NCBI RefSeq assembly: GCF_011683955.1
Contig: NZ_JAAQPI010000008.1
Span: 186,001-250,000 of the forward strand
Length of the DNA: 64,000 bases
From: Pseudomaricurvus alkylphenolicus
Lineage (GTDB): Bacteria > Pseudomonadota > Gammaproteobacteria > Pseudomonadales > Cellvibrionaceae
Direction: 5' to 3'
Shown here: positions 43,676 through 52,837 of the stretch, in pieces
Layout of the letters: the number at the start of each line of letters is the position of its first letter
Numbering within the stretch: the stretch's first letter is position 1
The notes under the pieces: generated by a model
The model's input: the letters and a program-made list of their open reading frames with translations, nothing else
Told to the model about the DNA's origin: nothing
Databases searched by the model: none
Made by a program: the position numbers and the translations under genes

Positions 43676-44209
43676 ATGCTCTCATCTGCATTGAAGCAAA
43701 GTCTTGGTCTGGCTCTGGTCATGGCTGCGCTGGCGGGCTGTACCAGTACCTCAACTGTTGACGGCACCGGCAACGCCGGTACTACAGGTGCCGATACCGA
43801 CACCAGCACAGAATCCACCGTTAGCACGGGCTCTGCCGGCGATTCCGGTCTCACCACCCGAGGTGGGCAAATGGAAGAATCCGCCCCTGCCATCGATACT
43901 GTATTCTATTTCGAATTTGACAAGTCTTTGTTGAATGCTCAATCCCGTGCTGCACTTACCGCTCATGCCGCCCAACTGAAGTCTTCTCCGCGCTCCATCC
44001 GCCTTGAAGGTCATGCCGATGAGCGGGGTACCCGCGAGTACAACATGGCACTCGGTGAGCGTCGTGCAAAATCTGTTCGGGATTTTCTCGTCCTTCAGGG
44101 TGTGGATTCCTCAATGATTGAAACCATCAGCTACGGCGAGGAATACCCGGCCATGCGCGGTTCTTCCGAATCTTCCTACGCCAAAAACCGTCGCGTAGAA
44201 CTGAAGTAA
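43676..44209 (+). CDS. pal: Peptidoglycan-associated lipoprotein Pal
   Basis: 177 residues. Lipobox LAGC (Cys near 22), Ser/Thr-rich linker to about 65, then OmpA-C domain (FYFEFDKSLLNAQSRAALTAHA, and LEGHADERGTREYNMALGERRA with the mDAP-binding Asp and Arg). Anchors outer membrane to peptidoglycan. AGGAG precedes the ATG by about eight bases. 131 bases separate it from tolB, so it may have its own promoter. Confidence 0.97.
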   Translation: MLSSALKQSLGLALVMAALAGCTSTSTVDGTGNAGTTGADTDTSTESTVSTGSAGDSGLTTRGGQMEESAPAIDTVFYFEFDKSLLNAQSRAALTAHAAQLKSSPRSIRLEGHADERGTREYNMALGERRAKSVRDFLVLQGVDSSMIETISYGEEYPAMRGSSESSYAKNRRVELK

Positions 44210-44222
44210 TCAGTTTCAAGTG

Positions 44223-45029
44223 ATGAAAGCAGTGACCTTGGCCGCAGCAGCCACTGCTGCGGTTGTTTTGATTTGGGGCGCCGCTGCCAGCGCGCAGGTG
44301 CAGGTGGTGGACTCCAACAATCGGCTGATCCAGACAGCGCAGGCGGCAACGGATGCCAATGCAGCGCCGGCGGGTAACTCCGCGGAGTTGTTTTACCAGC
44401 TGCAGATGTTGCAGCAAGAGGTGTTGGAACTTCGTGGTCTGGTGGAAGAGCAGGCCTATGAGCTGAGGCGTCTGAAGCAGCAGAGACTGGATGACTACCT
44501 CGATTTGGATAGGCGCGTCAGTGCTCTGACCTCCACTATGCCCGCTGCTGCTGAGGCGGAAGTGACCGCTGAGACGGACAAACCCGCTGATGCGACAGCC
44601 ACGCCTTCGGTGCCTGCCGGGGTCCCAGCTGTCTCAACCGCCGCTTCTGCGCCAAATGAGATGCAGCGCTATCGAACTGCTATTGATCTGGTCTTGCGGA
44701 AAAAAGACTACGATCAGGCCATCACCGCTTTTAATCATTATCTGAGAGACTTCCCGTCCGGTCGCTATGCCGCCAACTGCCAGTATTGGTTGGGCGAGAT
44801 ATTCCTGTTACGAGGTGATCTTGAGCAGGCCAGGGAATGGTTTTCCCGCTTATTAAGTGAATACAGTGATCACAACAAGGTCCCGGATGCGACTTATAAG
44901 CTGGGCACTGTGTACGATAAGCTGGGTGACACCGCCAAAGCCAGGGAGCTGTTGCAGCAGGTGGCTGCTGGCAACTCCAATGCGGCGCGTCTGGCCACAA
45001 ATTACCTGTCCGGGATGGGCAATCCTTAA
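44223..45029 (+). CDS. cpoB: Cell division coordinator CpoB (YbgF)
   Basis: 268 residues: signal peptide (residues 1-25), N-terminal coiled coil for trimerisation (LFYQLQMLQQEVLELRGLVEEQ), acidic low-complexity linker, then a TPR domain (YRTAIDLVLRKKDYDQAITAFNHYL onward, three repeats). It links PBP1B, Tol and division. The start is a ATG at 44223; a GTG at 44220 precedes it. Last gene of the tol-pal cluster and close to queE. Confidence 0.93.
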   Translation: MKAVTLAAAATAAVVLIWGAAASAQVQVVDSNNRLIQTAQAATDANAAPAGNSAELFYQLQMLQQEVLELRGLVEEQAYELRRLKQQRLDDYLDLDRRVSALTSTMPAAAEAEVTAETDKPADATATPSVPAGVPAVSTAASAPNEMQRYRTAIDLVLRKKDYDQAITAFNHYLRDFPSGRYAANCQYWLGEIFLLRGDLEQAREWFSRLLSEYSDHNKVPDATYKLGTVYDKLGDTAKARELLQQVAAGNSNAARLATNYLSGMGNP

Positions 45030-45105
45030 GGGTTGCTCCTTAAGTCTCGATTCACAAGCCAGGATTGGGTAAAATTCCGCCCCTTTTTTGAGACTGGCGG
45101 AATCC

Positions 45106-45753
45106 ATGGCTGAGCAATCGCTCCGAATTACCGAAATATTCTATTCTCTTCAAGGGGAGGCCCGAACTGTGGGGCTGCCCACGGTATTCGTGCGCCTTAC
45201 CGGATGCCCCCTGCGCTGCCAGTATTGTGACTCCGAATACGCCTTTTTTGGTGGAAAGCGGCAGTCTCTGGATGAAATTGAGCAAATCATCGCAGGTTAT
45301 AAGCCCAGATATGTTTGTGTGACCGGTGGGGAGCCTTTGGCACAACCCAATTGCCTGCCCCTGCTGGAGCGGCTTTGTGATGCCGGTTATGAGGTATCTC
45401 TGGAAACCAGTGGTGCGATGGCGATTGACGCTGTGGACACCAGAGTCAGTCGCGTCCTGGATTTGAAAACCCCCGCATCTGGCGAGATGAGCAAGAATCT
45501 CTATGACAATATCCCGCATATTACCACCAACGATCAGATCAAATTCGTGATCTGCGACCGTCAGGACTATGAATGGGCGAGGATGAAGCTTGATGAGCTG
45601 AAGCTGGTTGGGCGCTGTGAAATCCTGTTTTCTCCCAGTTTTGGTCAGGTGGAAGAGAGAGCGCTGGCGGAATGGATTGTTGAGGATAACCTGCCGGTCC
45701 GCTTTCAGTTGCAGCTGCACAAAATACTCTGGAATGATGAGCCAGGTCATTGA
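45106..45753 (+). CDS. queE: 7-carboxy-7-deazaguanine synthase QueE
   Basis: 215 residues, radical-SAM enzyme. CPLRCQYC (CxxxCxxC) holds the [4Fe-4S] cluster, near residue 32; VCVTGGEPL and LETSGA motifs follow. Makes 7-carboxy-7-deazaguanine in queuosine synthesis from 6-carboxytetrahydropterin. ATG at 45106 is chosen from family alignment of MAEQSLRITEIFYSLQGE; the frame is open up to 45088. No preQ1 riboswitch was found upstream. Downstream lies a binding protein, then queC. Confidence 0.94.
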   Translation: MAEQSLRITEIFYSLQGEARTVGLPTVFVRLTGCPLRCQYCDSEYAFFGGKRQSLDEIEQIIAGYKPRYVCVTGGEPLAQPNCLPLLERLCDAGYEVSLETSGAMAIDAVDTRVSRVLDLKTPASGEMSKNLYDNIPHITTNDQIKFVICDRQDYEWARMKLDELKLVGRCEILFSPSFGQVEERALAEWIVEDNLPVRFQLQLHKILWNDEPGH

Positions 45754-45784
45754 TTTTGACCCCTTGGCGTGTTTTTCTGTCCGA

Positions 45785-46600
45785 ATGCAGCATTTCTTAC
45801 TGAGGGCGCTACTTCCGGCGATATTGTCATTGTCGGCGCTGGTTCAGGCGGCCAGCCCCGGAGTGGTCCGTTTTGCCACCTCGACAGTCAAACCCTGGGG
45901 TTACCTGGATTCGGAGAGCAGGGAACAGGGGTTGTTGGTGTCGTTTGCGCGTGAACTAAGCGCGGAAGCGGGGGTGCCTTACCGCAACTATCTACAACCC
46001 TATCCGCGAGTGATTCACTCACTCAAAAGCGGATTTGTCGATTTTGCGGTCTTATTCGACAGCCCATTGGCGAGGCAGGCGGGTATTCGCGTTGGCTCAG
46101 TGGTGATGACGGAAGTTATGGTGGTGGGTGCCGGAAAACAGGAGCCCTTGAATTCCATTGAAAATCTGGCCGGGATGAGGGTGGGTTATATTCGCGGATC
46201 AAAGTATGGTGCGGCATTTGATAACGCCGCCCACTTTGAGCGAGTCCCCATCAATGCCATGCACCAAGGGGTGGCGATGGTAATTCAGGGTCGGCTGGAC
46301 GCTATGGCCAGCGCGGATCAGACACTTTATCACGCACTCACAGCTATGGCCGTGAAGCCAGGGCAAATCAGCCGGTTGTTGACGCTGAGCCAGACCAGCG
46401 GTGGGCTCTATATGTCGCGAACCTCCAGTCACCGTGATCTTTTGCCGGTTTACAAAGAAGCCTTGGGACGGATGGAGAGCAGCGGTGCTCTGGCCTCTAT
46501 TTTTTATCACCCGTCAGTACTTTTTACTGCCGGACAACTGAATAATGCCCCGCTGGACGGGGATTCCTCTAACACCGATCTACAACAGAGAAACAATTGA
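45785..46600 (+). CDS. Periplasmic solute-binding protein (SBP_bac_3-like)
   Basis: 271 residues; signal peptide ([18 protein letters not shown]), then a type 3 amino-acid-binding-like fold: [29 protein letters not shown] and later [18 protein letters not shown]. No permease or ATPase gene is nearby. It sits between queE and queC and its stop overlaps the queC start (TGATG), so it is translationally coupled. The start is uncertain: ATG 45785 opens the signal peptide, but a frame from 45736 overlaps queE. Ligand unknown; it could bind queuine-type bases or be unrelated. Confidence 0.75.
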   Translation: MQHFLLRALLPAILSLSALVQAASPGVVRFATSTVKPWGYLDSESREQGLLVSFARELSAEAGVPYRNYLQPYPRVIHSLKSGFVDFAVLFDSPLARQAGIRVGSVVMTEVMVVGAGKQEPLNSIENLAGMRVGYIRGSKYGAAFDNAAHFERVPINAMHQGVAMVIQGRLDAMASADQTLYHALTAMAVKPGQISRLLTLSQTSGGLYMSRTSSHRDLLPVYKEALGRMESSGALASIFYHPSVLFTAGQLNNAPLDGDSSNTDLQQRNN

Positions 46601-47277
46601 TGTCGACATCAAAAGCCGTCGTGCTGGTTTCCGGCGGACTGGATTCCACTACAGTTTTGGCAATGGCGCAGCAGCAGGGTTATGAATGCTATACCTTGAG
46701 TTTTGATTATGGGCAAAGGCATCTCACCGAGTTGGCTGCTGCCGAGCGCACTTCCAAGGCAATGGGGGCCACTGAGCACAAGGTTGTCCGGCTTGATCTC
46801 GGGACGATCGGAGGCAGTGCGCTGACGGATACCAGTATCGACGTGCCCGAAGAGGAAACAGAAGGCATTCCAGTGACCTATGTGCCCGCCCGCAATACCG
46901 TTTTCCTGTCCATTGCGCTGGGTTGGGCCGAGGTGCTTGGAGCTCAGCACATATTTGTCGGTGTCAACGCGGTGGACTATTCGGGATATCCCGATTGCCG
47001 ACCCGCCTTTATTCAGGCATTCGAAGACATGGCGAACCTGGCCACCCGGGCGGGGGTTGAGGGAAACAAGTTATCGGTCGAGGCCCCATTGATCGATATG
47101 ACCAAGGCCGAAATTGTCCAGGTGGGCACGGGCCTGGGTGTGGATTACAGCTTGACCGTCTCCTGTTACCAGGCCGATGCGCAGGGTCGGGCCTGTGGCA
47201 AATGTGACAGCTGTCGATTGAGGCGCCAGGGATTTGAGCAGGCCGGCCTCCCGGACCCTACCCGCTACGCGGTTTAA
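46600..47277 (+). CDS. queC: 7-cyano-7-deazaguanine synthase QueC
   Basis: 225 residues. PPi loop [14 protein letters not shown] (residues 8-21) and the zinc-binding [17 protein letters not shown] (around 190) are intact. ATP-dependent conversion of the carboxy to the nitrile (preQ0). Start codon overlaps the preceding stop by one base. QueD and QueF are not in the window. Confidence 0.95.
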   Translation: MSTSKAVVLVSGGLDSTTVLAMAQQQGYECYTLSFDYGQRHLTELAAAERTSKAMGATEHKVVRLDLGTIGGSALTDTSIDVPEEETEGIPVTYVPARNTVFLSIALGWAEVLGAQHIFVGVNAVDYSGYPDCRPAFIQAFEDMANLATRAGVEGNKLSVEAPLIDMTKAEIVQVGTGLGVDYSLTVSCYQADAQGRACGKCDSCRLRRQGFEQAGLPDPTRYAV

Positions 47278-47292
47278 GCCCTTGTTTATCAT

Positions 47293-47317
47293 AAGAATAT
47301 TAGGCTGCAATATTCTT
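47293..47317. promoter_or_regulatory. Perfect inverted repeat between queC and tRNA-Lys
   Basis: AAGAATATT (47293-47301) and AATATTCTT (47309-47317), 7-base loop, 15 bases after the queC stop and just before the tRNA-Lys promoter. No T-tract follows in either direction, so it could be an operator or an RNA hairpin stabilising queC mRNA. Confidence 0.45.
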
Positions 47318-47328
47318 GAAAAAAGCAC

Positions 47329-47356
47329 TTGTGTTTTCAACTTAAATCATTACTAT
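47329..47356 (+). promoter_or_regulatory. tRNA-Lys promoter
   Basis: -35 TTGTGT (47329-47334), 16-base spacer, -10 TACTAT (47351-47356), followed by a GC-rich discriminator (GCGCC), as common at stringently controlled tRNA promoters. The tRNA begins at 47370. Confidence 0.55.
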
Positions 47357-47369
47357 ATGCGCCTCCTTT

Positions 47370-47445
47370 GGGTCGTTAGCTCAGTTGGTAGAGCAGTTGG
47401 CTTTTAACCAATTGGTCACTGGTTCGAATCCAGTACGACCCACCA
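47370..47445 (+). tRNA. tRNA-Lys (anticodon UUU), copy 1
   Basis: 76 nt with encoded CCA. Acceptor stem GGGTCGT pairs with ACGACCC; anticodon loop CTTTTAA with TTT at its centre; T arm GGTTCGAATCC. All cloverleaf stems pair. Identical to the copy at 47547-47622. Confidence 0.98.
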
Positions 47446-47546
47446 TTCAGGATTGCGCCTGATCAGGCATAGATCAAAAAATGACCTATGCGATAGGGTG
47501 GCGTAGTTGGCAGGGCCGCCGAGGGTTGTCCGCCGCAAAAGCTTTT

Positions 47547-47622
47547 GGGTCGTTAGCTCAGTTGGTAGAGCAGTTGGCTTTTAACCAATTGGTCACTGGT
47601 TCGAATCCAGTACGACCCACCA
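47547..47622 (+). tRNA. tRNA-Lys (anticodon UUU), copy 2
   Basis: Identical in sequence to copy 1, 101 bases downstream, also with encoded CCA. The spacer is not duplicated apart from a short TTTT before the gene. Probably cotranscribed with copy 1 and terminated at 47631-47661. Confidence 0.98.
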
Positions 47623-47630
47623 TACGAAAC

Positions 47631-47661
47631 AAAAAAGGCCGCCCAAAGGGTGGCCTTTTTT
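47631..47661 (+). terminator. Terminator of the tRNA-Lys pair
   Basis: GGCCGCCC (47637-47644), AAA loop, GGGTGGCC (47648-47655), flanked by AAAAAA on the left and TTTTTT on the right. A classic intrinsic terminator, usable in both directions. Confidence 0.93.
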
Positions 47662-47775
47662 GTTTGTGGGCTGACTTGAATTGGTAGCTGGCAGCGTATG
47701 AGTGGCGCGCCCTTTCGCGAATTTTTGTTGCCATTGTGTTAAAGTAACAGGTTCCCTGAGACGTCGGATAGATTT

Positions 47776-48831
47776 ATGACTGTTATCGAACAACCCCCCA
47801 AGGAAGCGGCGCGCGAGTTGGTGCGCGAACACTTGGCCACGGTGCCTTCGCAAGTAATGAGCGAAGAGGAGAAACAGGCCTACAAATCAGACATCAAACG
47901 CTTGCTGAAAGAGCAAAATGCTGTACTCGTCGCCCATTACTACACCGATCCGGTGATCCAGGCGCTGGCGGAGGAGACTGGCGGCTGCGTGTCAGATTCT
48001 CTTGAGATGGCGCGATTTGGCAAGACCCATGACGCCGACACCTTGATCGTGGCGGGTGTCAAATTCATGGGTGAAACCGCTAAAATTCTGACACCGGAAA
48101 AGCGGGTGCTGATGCCGACCCTAGAGGCTACTTGCTCTCTCGATCTGGGTTGCCCTGCCGACGAATTTTCCCAATTCTGCGACCAGCATGCCGACCGCAC
48201 GGTTGTGGTTTACGCCAACACCTCTGCAGCTGTCAAAGCCAGGGCGGATTGGGTGGTCACCTCCAGCATTGCATTGGAAGTGGTCGATTATCTTGATGCC
48301 AAAGGCGAAAAAATCCTTTGGGCGCCAGACAAGCATCTGGGCAACTATGTGCAAAAGCAAACCGGCGCCGATGTACTGCTCTGGGACAGTGCTTGCATTG
48401 TGCACGAGGAATTCAAAGCCAAGGGTATTGAAGAGCTCAAGCAGCGTCATCCCGGTGCTGCCGTGTTGGTGCATCCCGAATCACCAGAGGCGGTGGTCGC
48501 CCTGGCTGACGTCGCCGGTTCTACCTCTCAGCTGATCAAAGCCGCACAGACCATGGATAACCAGGAATTTATCGTGGCGACGGATCAGGGTATCTTTTAT
48601 AAGATGCAGCAGCTGTGTCCGGACAAGCAGTTCCACATAGCTCCGACGGCCGGCAGCGGTGCGACTTGTCGCAGTTGCGCCAATTGTCCCTGGATGGCTA
48701 TGAACGCATTGGACAACCTCAAAGGTGTTTTGGAAAATGGTCAGGGCCGCGAGATCTTCGTCGATCCGGACTTGGCGGCTCGCGCCATGAAGCCGCTTCA
48801 GCGCATGCTGGATTTTACTAAGCGCAAGTAA
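47776..48831 (+). CDS. nadA: Quinolinate synthase A
   Basis: 351 residues, [4Fe-4S] enzyme joining iminoaspartate and dihydroxyacetone phosphate into quinolinate for NAD. Cluster cysteines in [12 protein letters not shown] (around 117-125) and [14 protein letters not shown] (around 297-305). [15 protein letters not shown] is the family's N-terminal motif. Starts 153 bases after the tRNA pair; no nadB or nadC is linked here. Confidence 0.96.
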   Translation: MTVIEQPPKEAARELVREHLATVPSQVMSEEEKQAYKSDIKRLLKEQNAVLVAHYYTDPVIQALAEETGGCVSDSLEMARFGKTHDADTLIVAGVKFMGETAKILTPEKRVLMPTLEATCSLDLGCPADEFSQFCDQHADRTVVVYANTSAAVKARADWVVTSSIALEVVDYLDAKGEKILWAPDKHLGNYVQKQTGADVLLWDSACIVHEEFKAKGIEELKQRHPGAAVLVHPESPEAVVALADVAGSTSQLIKAAQTMDNQEFIVATDQGIFYKMQQLCPDKQFHIAPTAGSGATCRSCANCPWMAMNALDNLKGVLENGQGREIFVDPDLAARAMKPLQRMLDFTKRK

Positions 48832-48843
48832 ATTGCCCATTCC

Positions 48844-48866
48844 GGCTGTACAAAATATGTGCAGCC
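48844..48866. other. Hairpin between nadA and dnaE
   Basis: GGCTGTACA (48844-48852), loop AAATA, TGTGCAGCC (48858-48866), nine paired positions with one G-T pair. No U-tract follows, so it is not a standard terminator. Confidence 0.5.
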
Positions 48867-48989
48867 AGGGATGTGCCCCGCACTTTAGCTCCCAGCCTAT
48901 CTCTGATCAAAATACAAGCCCTGCTATTCCCCCCAGCTTTCGCTAAAATGTCGGCCCAAATGATAAAAATCCCGCTTGGCTGACTTCCT

Positions 48990-51900
48990 ATGACCCCCAA
49001 TTTTGTTCATCTGCGCCTTCATTCCGAGTTCTCTCTGTTTGACAGCTTAATTCGCATCAAGCCGCTGGTTGGGGCGCTGGAATCCATGGGCATGCCCGCT
49101 TGCGGCATCACCGATCACTGTAATTTTTTCGGTCTGGTGAAGTTCTATAAGGCAGCCCAAGGCAGTGGTATCAAACCGATTGGCGGCAGTGATTTTTGGG
49201 TGCGGCCTGAAGAGACGGATGCTGCCCCTTATCTGGTGACCCTTCTCGCCATGAATACCCGGGGATACAAGAATATTACTGAACTGATTTCTTTGGGTTA
49301 CCAACAGGGGCAGCACCAGGGCATGCCCTACCTGAAGCGGGAGTGGATCAGTCAGTTCAGCGAGGGCGTCATTGCCTTGTCTGGCGCAAAGTTCGGTGAT
49401 ATTGGGCAGGCGTTACTGTCCGGTAAAGATGCTCAGGCCAAAGCGTTGCTGAGGTCGTGGATGGAGGACTTTTCGGGGCGTTTCTACATTGAGCTGCAGC
49501 GAACGGGGCGCGCCCAGGACGAAGAGTATCTGCACGCTGCGGTTGCACTGGCGGACCAGGTTCAATGCCCGGTGGTGGCGACCAACGATTGCCGCTTTAT
49601 CAGCGCTGATGAATTCGAGGTGCACGAGGCGCGGGTATGTATCGGCGAAGGTCGGGCGTTGGACGATCCGCGCCGTGAGCGACGCTACAGTGAGCAACAG
49701 TATTTGCGCACTCCTGAGGAAATGTTCGAGTTATTCAGCGACATTCCGGAAGCGCTTGAAAATACCATAGAAATTGCCAAACGCTGTACTCTCGACATTG
49801 AGCTGGGCAATTATTATCTCCCCGATTATCCCATTCCCGATGATTTCGAGAATGACCCTTACTTTAAGAATCGGGTTCCCTATGACACCTTTGTGGGGTA
49901 CGCCAGAGAGGCGATGTCGGTCAAATGGAGTGGTCGGGAGCAGGAACAGGAATACGCGGCGATGCTGCGTACCAATGTGTTCTTCCAGAAGATTTCCTAC
50001 GAAGGGCTGGATGAGCGGCTGGAGTTTCTGTACGACACCTCCGCCCCGGAATTTTCCGAGACTTACAAGGTCTATCTTGAGCGATTGCAGTTCGAGCTCA
50101 ACATCATCATGCAGATGGGGTTCCCAGGATACTTCCTGATCGTGATGGACTTTATTCAGTGGGCCAAGGATCACGATATACCGGTAGGCCCGGGCCGGGG
50201 TTCCGGAGCGGGTTCTCTGGTCGCCTATGTACAAAAAATTACCGATTTGGATCCGCTGGAATATGATCTGCTGTTCGAGCGCTTCCTGAATCCCGAGCGG
50301 GTCTCGATGCCTGACTTCGACGTCGACTTCTGCATGGAAAATCGTGACCAGGTGATCAGCTACGTCGCCGATAACTATGGGCGAGACGCCGTATCTCAGA
50401 TCATCACCTTCGGTACCATGGCAGCCAAGGCTGTGGTGAGGGATGTGGCGCGGGTGCAGGGCAAATCCTATGGCCTCGCCGACAAACTCTCGAAAATGAT
50501 TCCGCCTGACCCGGGCATGAAGTTGCAGGTGGCCTACGAGCAAGAGGAGATACTGCGGGAATTTGTCGAGGGCGATGAGGAAGCCCAGGAAATCTGGGAA
50601 GTGGCCCTCAAATTAGAGGGCCTGACCCGAAACGTGGGTAAACACGCCGGGGGAGTGGTGATCGCTCCCACCAAATTGACCGACTTCGCACCTTTGTACT
50701 GCGACGAAACCGGCGGTGGTCTGGTCACCCAATACGACAAGGGGGATGTGGAAGACGCCGGTCTGGTTAAGTTTGACTTCCTGGGACTGAGAACGCTGAC
50801 CATCATCGACTGGGCCAAGAAGATGATTGATGTACAGCGGGCCAAGCGAGGGGAGGAGCCCCTGGTGATCGAGTCCATTCCCTTGGACGATGCCAAAACA
50901 TTCAAATTGCTCAAGGCCGCAGAAACGACTGCCGTTTTCCAGCTTGAATCGCGGGGCATGAAGGACCTGATCAAGCGGCTGCAGCCGGATAATCTGGAAG
51001 ACATGATTGCCCTGGTGGCATTGTTCCGTCCCGGTCCTTTGGACTCCGGCATGGTGGATGACTTTGTAAATCGAAAACATGGTCGTGCCGAAGTGGCATA
51101 TCCCGATGCCAGGTACCAGCATGAAAAGCTTGAGCCTATCCTGAAACCCACCTACGGGGTGATCGTATATCAGGAGCAGGTCATGCAGATTGCCCAGGAG
51201 CTGGCGGGTTATACCCTTGGCGGCGCAGACATGTTGCGTCGGGCGATGGGTAAAAAGAAGCCCGAGGAAATGGCCAAGCAGCGTTCAACCTTTGAAGAGG
51301 GCGCCAAGAGCCAGGGTGTCAATCCCGAGCTGGCCATGAAGATCTTCGATCTGGTGGAAAAGTTTGCCGGATACGGATTCAACAAGTCTCACTCAGCGGC
51401 CTATGCTGTGGTGTCCTACCAGACTGCCTGGCTAAAGGCCCATTATCCCGCTCATTTTATGGCGGCAACCATGTCTTCGGACATGGATAAGACCGACAAG
51501 GTGGTGACCTTTATCGAAGAGTGTCGGGAAATGGGGCTGACTTTGTTGCCACCGGATGTGAATCAGGGGGAGTTCCATTTCAACGTTGATGATAATGACG
51601 GCATTATCTACGGTTTGGGCGCCATCAAAGGTCTCGGCGAGGGCCCGATTGAGAATATTCTGGAGGCGCGCAAGGACGGTCCCTTTGCTGACTTGTTTGA
51701 TTTCTGTGCCAGAATCGACCCGAGAAGAGTCAACAAGCGAGCGCTTGAAGCGATGATTCGTTCTGGAGCACTGGACAGCTTGGGGCCGAAAGTGGACCGG
51801 GATTACGATCGCGCGGTGATGTTCGCGGCGATGGCGGAAGCGGTAAAGGCGGCAGAGCAAAGTGCAGCCAATGCCAGCGCCGGCATGAGTGATCTGTTTG

Positions 51901-52607
51901 GTGAGGTGGTTCCCAGCAGCGACAGCGGTGGCGATGTCTACAGCGAGTTCCGCAAAGTTCGCAGCTGGAGTATTAAGGAGCGGCTCAATGGTGAGAAGGA
52001 AACCTTGGGTCTTTATCTCACCGGTCATCCTATTGAAGAGTATCGCCACGAATTAAAGCATCTGATTTCTTCTCGCATCAACGATCTGAAACCGGAGAAA
52101 AGCACTCAAAACGTCGCCGGTCTGGTGGTGGGGTTGAGGGTGATGAAGACCAAGCGTGGCGACAACATGGCTTTTGTGACACTGGATGATCGCTCTGGAC
52201 GTATTGAGTGCGCTGTATTCTCTGATACCTACAACGAATATCGGGAAAAACTCGTTAAAGACGGCATGTTGGTTATTGAAGGGCAGGTCAGCTACGACGA
52301 TTACAGTGGCGGCCTGAAAATGCGGGCGGAGAAGATCCGAAGCCTGGCGGATGCCAGGGTCGAACTGGCCCGGGGTCTGGTCATCCAGGTTCAGTCAGAG
52401 TCGGTGGCTCAGGACTTTCCGCGTCGACTGGCGTCAATGCTGGAGCCTTATTGCGAAGGACGATGTGCAGTCAAGGTGGATGTTCAGCGCCAAGGCGCGC
52501 GCGGGCAGGTGATGCTCGGAAAGGAGTGGCGCGTTAGTCCGAGGGACGAGTTGCTGGAGCAGCTCAGGGATATCTGCGGCCGGGATCAGGTGTCGCTGGA
52601 ATATTAG
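48990..52607 (+). CDS. dnaE: DNA polymerase III alpha subunit
   Basis: 1205 residues, the replicative polymerase. PHP domain at the N-terminus (FVHLRLHSEFSLFD and CGITDHCNFFGLVKFY); catalytic acids in PDFDVDF (residues 441-447, D444 and D446) and GPGRGSGAGSLVAYV just before. The internal clamp-binding site appears as GMSDLF (965-970), in place of the QADMF motif of E. coli. OB fold at about 1010-1110 (VAGLVVGLRVMKTKRGDNMAF). Slightly longer than E. coli DnaE (1160). Followed by accA after a 230-base leader. Confidence 0.97.
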   Translation: MTPNFVHLRLHSEFSLFDSLIRIKPLVGALESMGMPACGITDHCNFFGLVKFYKAAQGSGIKPIGGSDFWVRPEETDAAPYLVTLLAMNTRGYKNITELISLGYQQGQHQGMPYLKREWISQFSEGVIALSGAKFGDIGQALLSGKDAQAKALLRSWMEDFSGRFYIELQRTGRAQDEEYLHAAVALADQVQCPVVATNDCRFISADEFEVHEARVCIGEGRALDDPRRERRYSEQQYLRTPEEMFELFSDIPEALENTIEIAKRCTLDIELGNYYLPDYPIPDDFENDPYFKNRVPYDTFVGYAREAMSVKWSGREQEQEYAAMLRTNVFFQKISYEGLDERLEFLYDTSAPEFSETYKVYLERLQFELNIIMQMGFPGYFLIVMDFIQWAKDHDIPVGPGRGSGAGSLVAYVQKITDLDPLEYDLLFERFLNPERVSMPDFDVDFCMENRDQVISYVADNYGRDAVSQIITFGTMAAKAVVRDVARVQGKSYGLADKLSKMIPPDPGMKLQVAYEQEEILREFVEGDEEAQEIWEVALKLEGLTRNVGKHAGGVVIAPTKLTDFAPLYCDETGGGLVTQYDKGDVEDAGLVKFDFLGLRTLTIIDWAKKMIDVQRAKRGEEPLVIESIPLDDAKTFKLLKAAETTAVFQLESRGMKDLIKRLQPDNLEDMIALVALFRPGPLDSGMVDDFVNRKHGRAEVAYPDARYQHEKLEPILKPTYGVIVYQEQVMQIAQELAGYTLGGADMLRRAMGKKKPEEMAKQRSTFEEGAKSQGVNPELAMKIFDLVEKFAGYGFNKSHSAAYAVVSYQTAWLKAHYPAHFMAATMSSDMDKTDKVVTFIEECREMGLTLLPPDVNQGEFHFNVDDNDGIIYGLGAIKGLGEGPIENILEARKDGPFADLFDFCARIDPRRVNKRALEAMIRSGALDSLGPKVDRDYDRAVMFAAMAEAVKAAEQSAANASAGMSDLFGEVVPSSDSGGDVYSEFRKVRSWSIKERLNGEKETLGLYLTGHPIEEYRHELKHLISSRINDLKPEKSTQNVAGLVVGLRVMKTKRGDNMAFVTLDDRSGRIECAVFSDTYNEYREKLVKDGMLVIEGQVSYDDYSGGLKMRAEKIRSLADARVELARGLVIQVQSESVAQDFPRRLASMLEPYCEGRCAVKVDVQRQGARGQVMLGKEWRVSPRDELLEQLRDICGRDQVSLEY

Positions 52608-52722
52608 TGCTGACGAAGAACATACTCCCCGAAGGGGTACTGGACAAAATGCACGGGGATCAGGCCAAAAGAGGTCGACTCCCCTAATGCTTTCGAGTAT
52701 GGTAAGCGAACTTCAAATGGGG

Positions 52723-52747
52723 GGTGCGGGAAGGCGCTGCCCGCACC
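52723..52747 (+). other. GC-rich hairpin in the dnaE-accA spacer
   Basis: GGTGCGGG (52723-52730) and CCCGCACC (52740-52747), loop of 9, perfect stem. No U-tract follows, so termination is not implied. It lies 90 bases upstream of the accA start and could be a leader structure. Confidence 0.5.
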
Positions 52748-52837
52748 AACTCATGGTTAGCTGACACATCCGCGGTCGTACAAAAAATGATCGCGTCTCG
52801 TTTAACTACAACACGCAGTCTGGAAAAACTGGTAGTT

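Noticed and set aside
45030-45105. preQ1 riboswitch before queE
   Set aside because: No preQ1-I or -II core motif was found; queE is most likely expressed with the tol-pal cluster.
47370-47622. Tandem tRNA-Lys as integration site of a genomic island
   Set aside because: No integrase, no direct-repeat att copy beyond the tRNAs themselves, and housekeeping genes on both sides.
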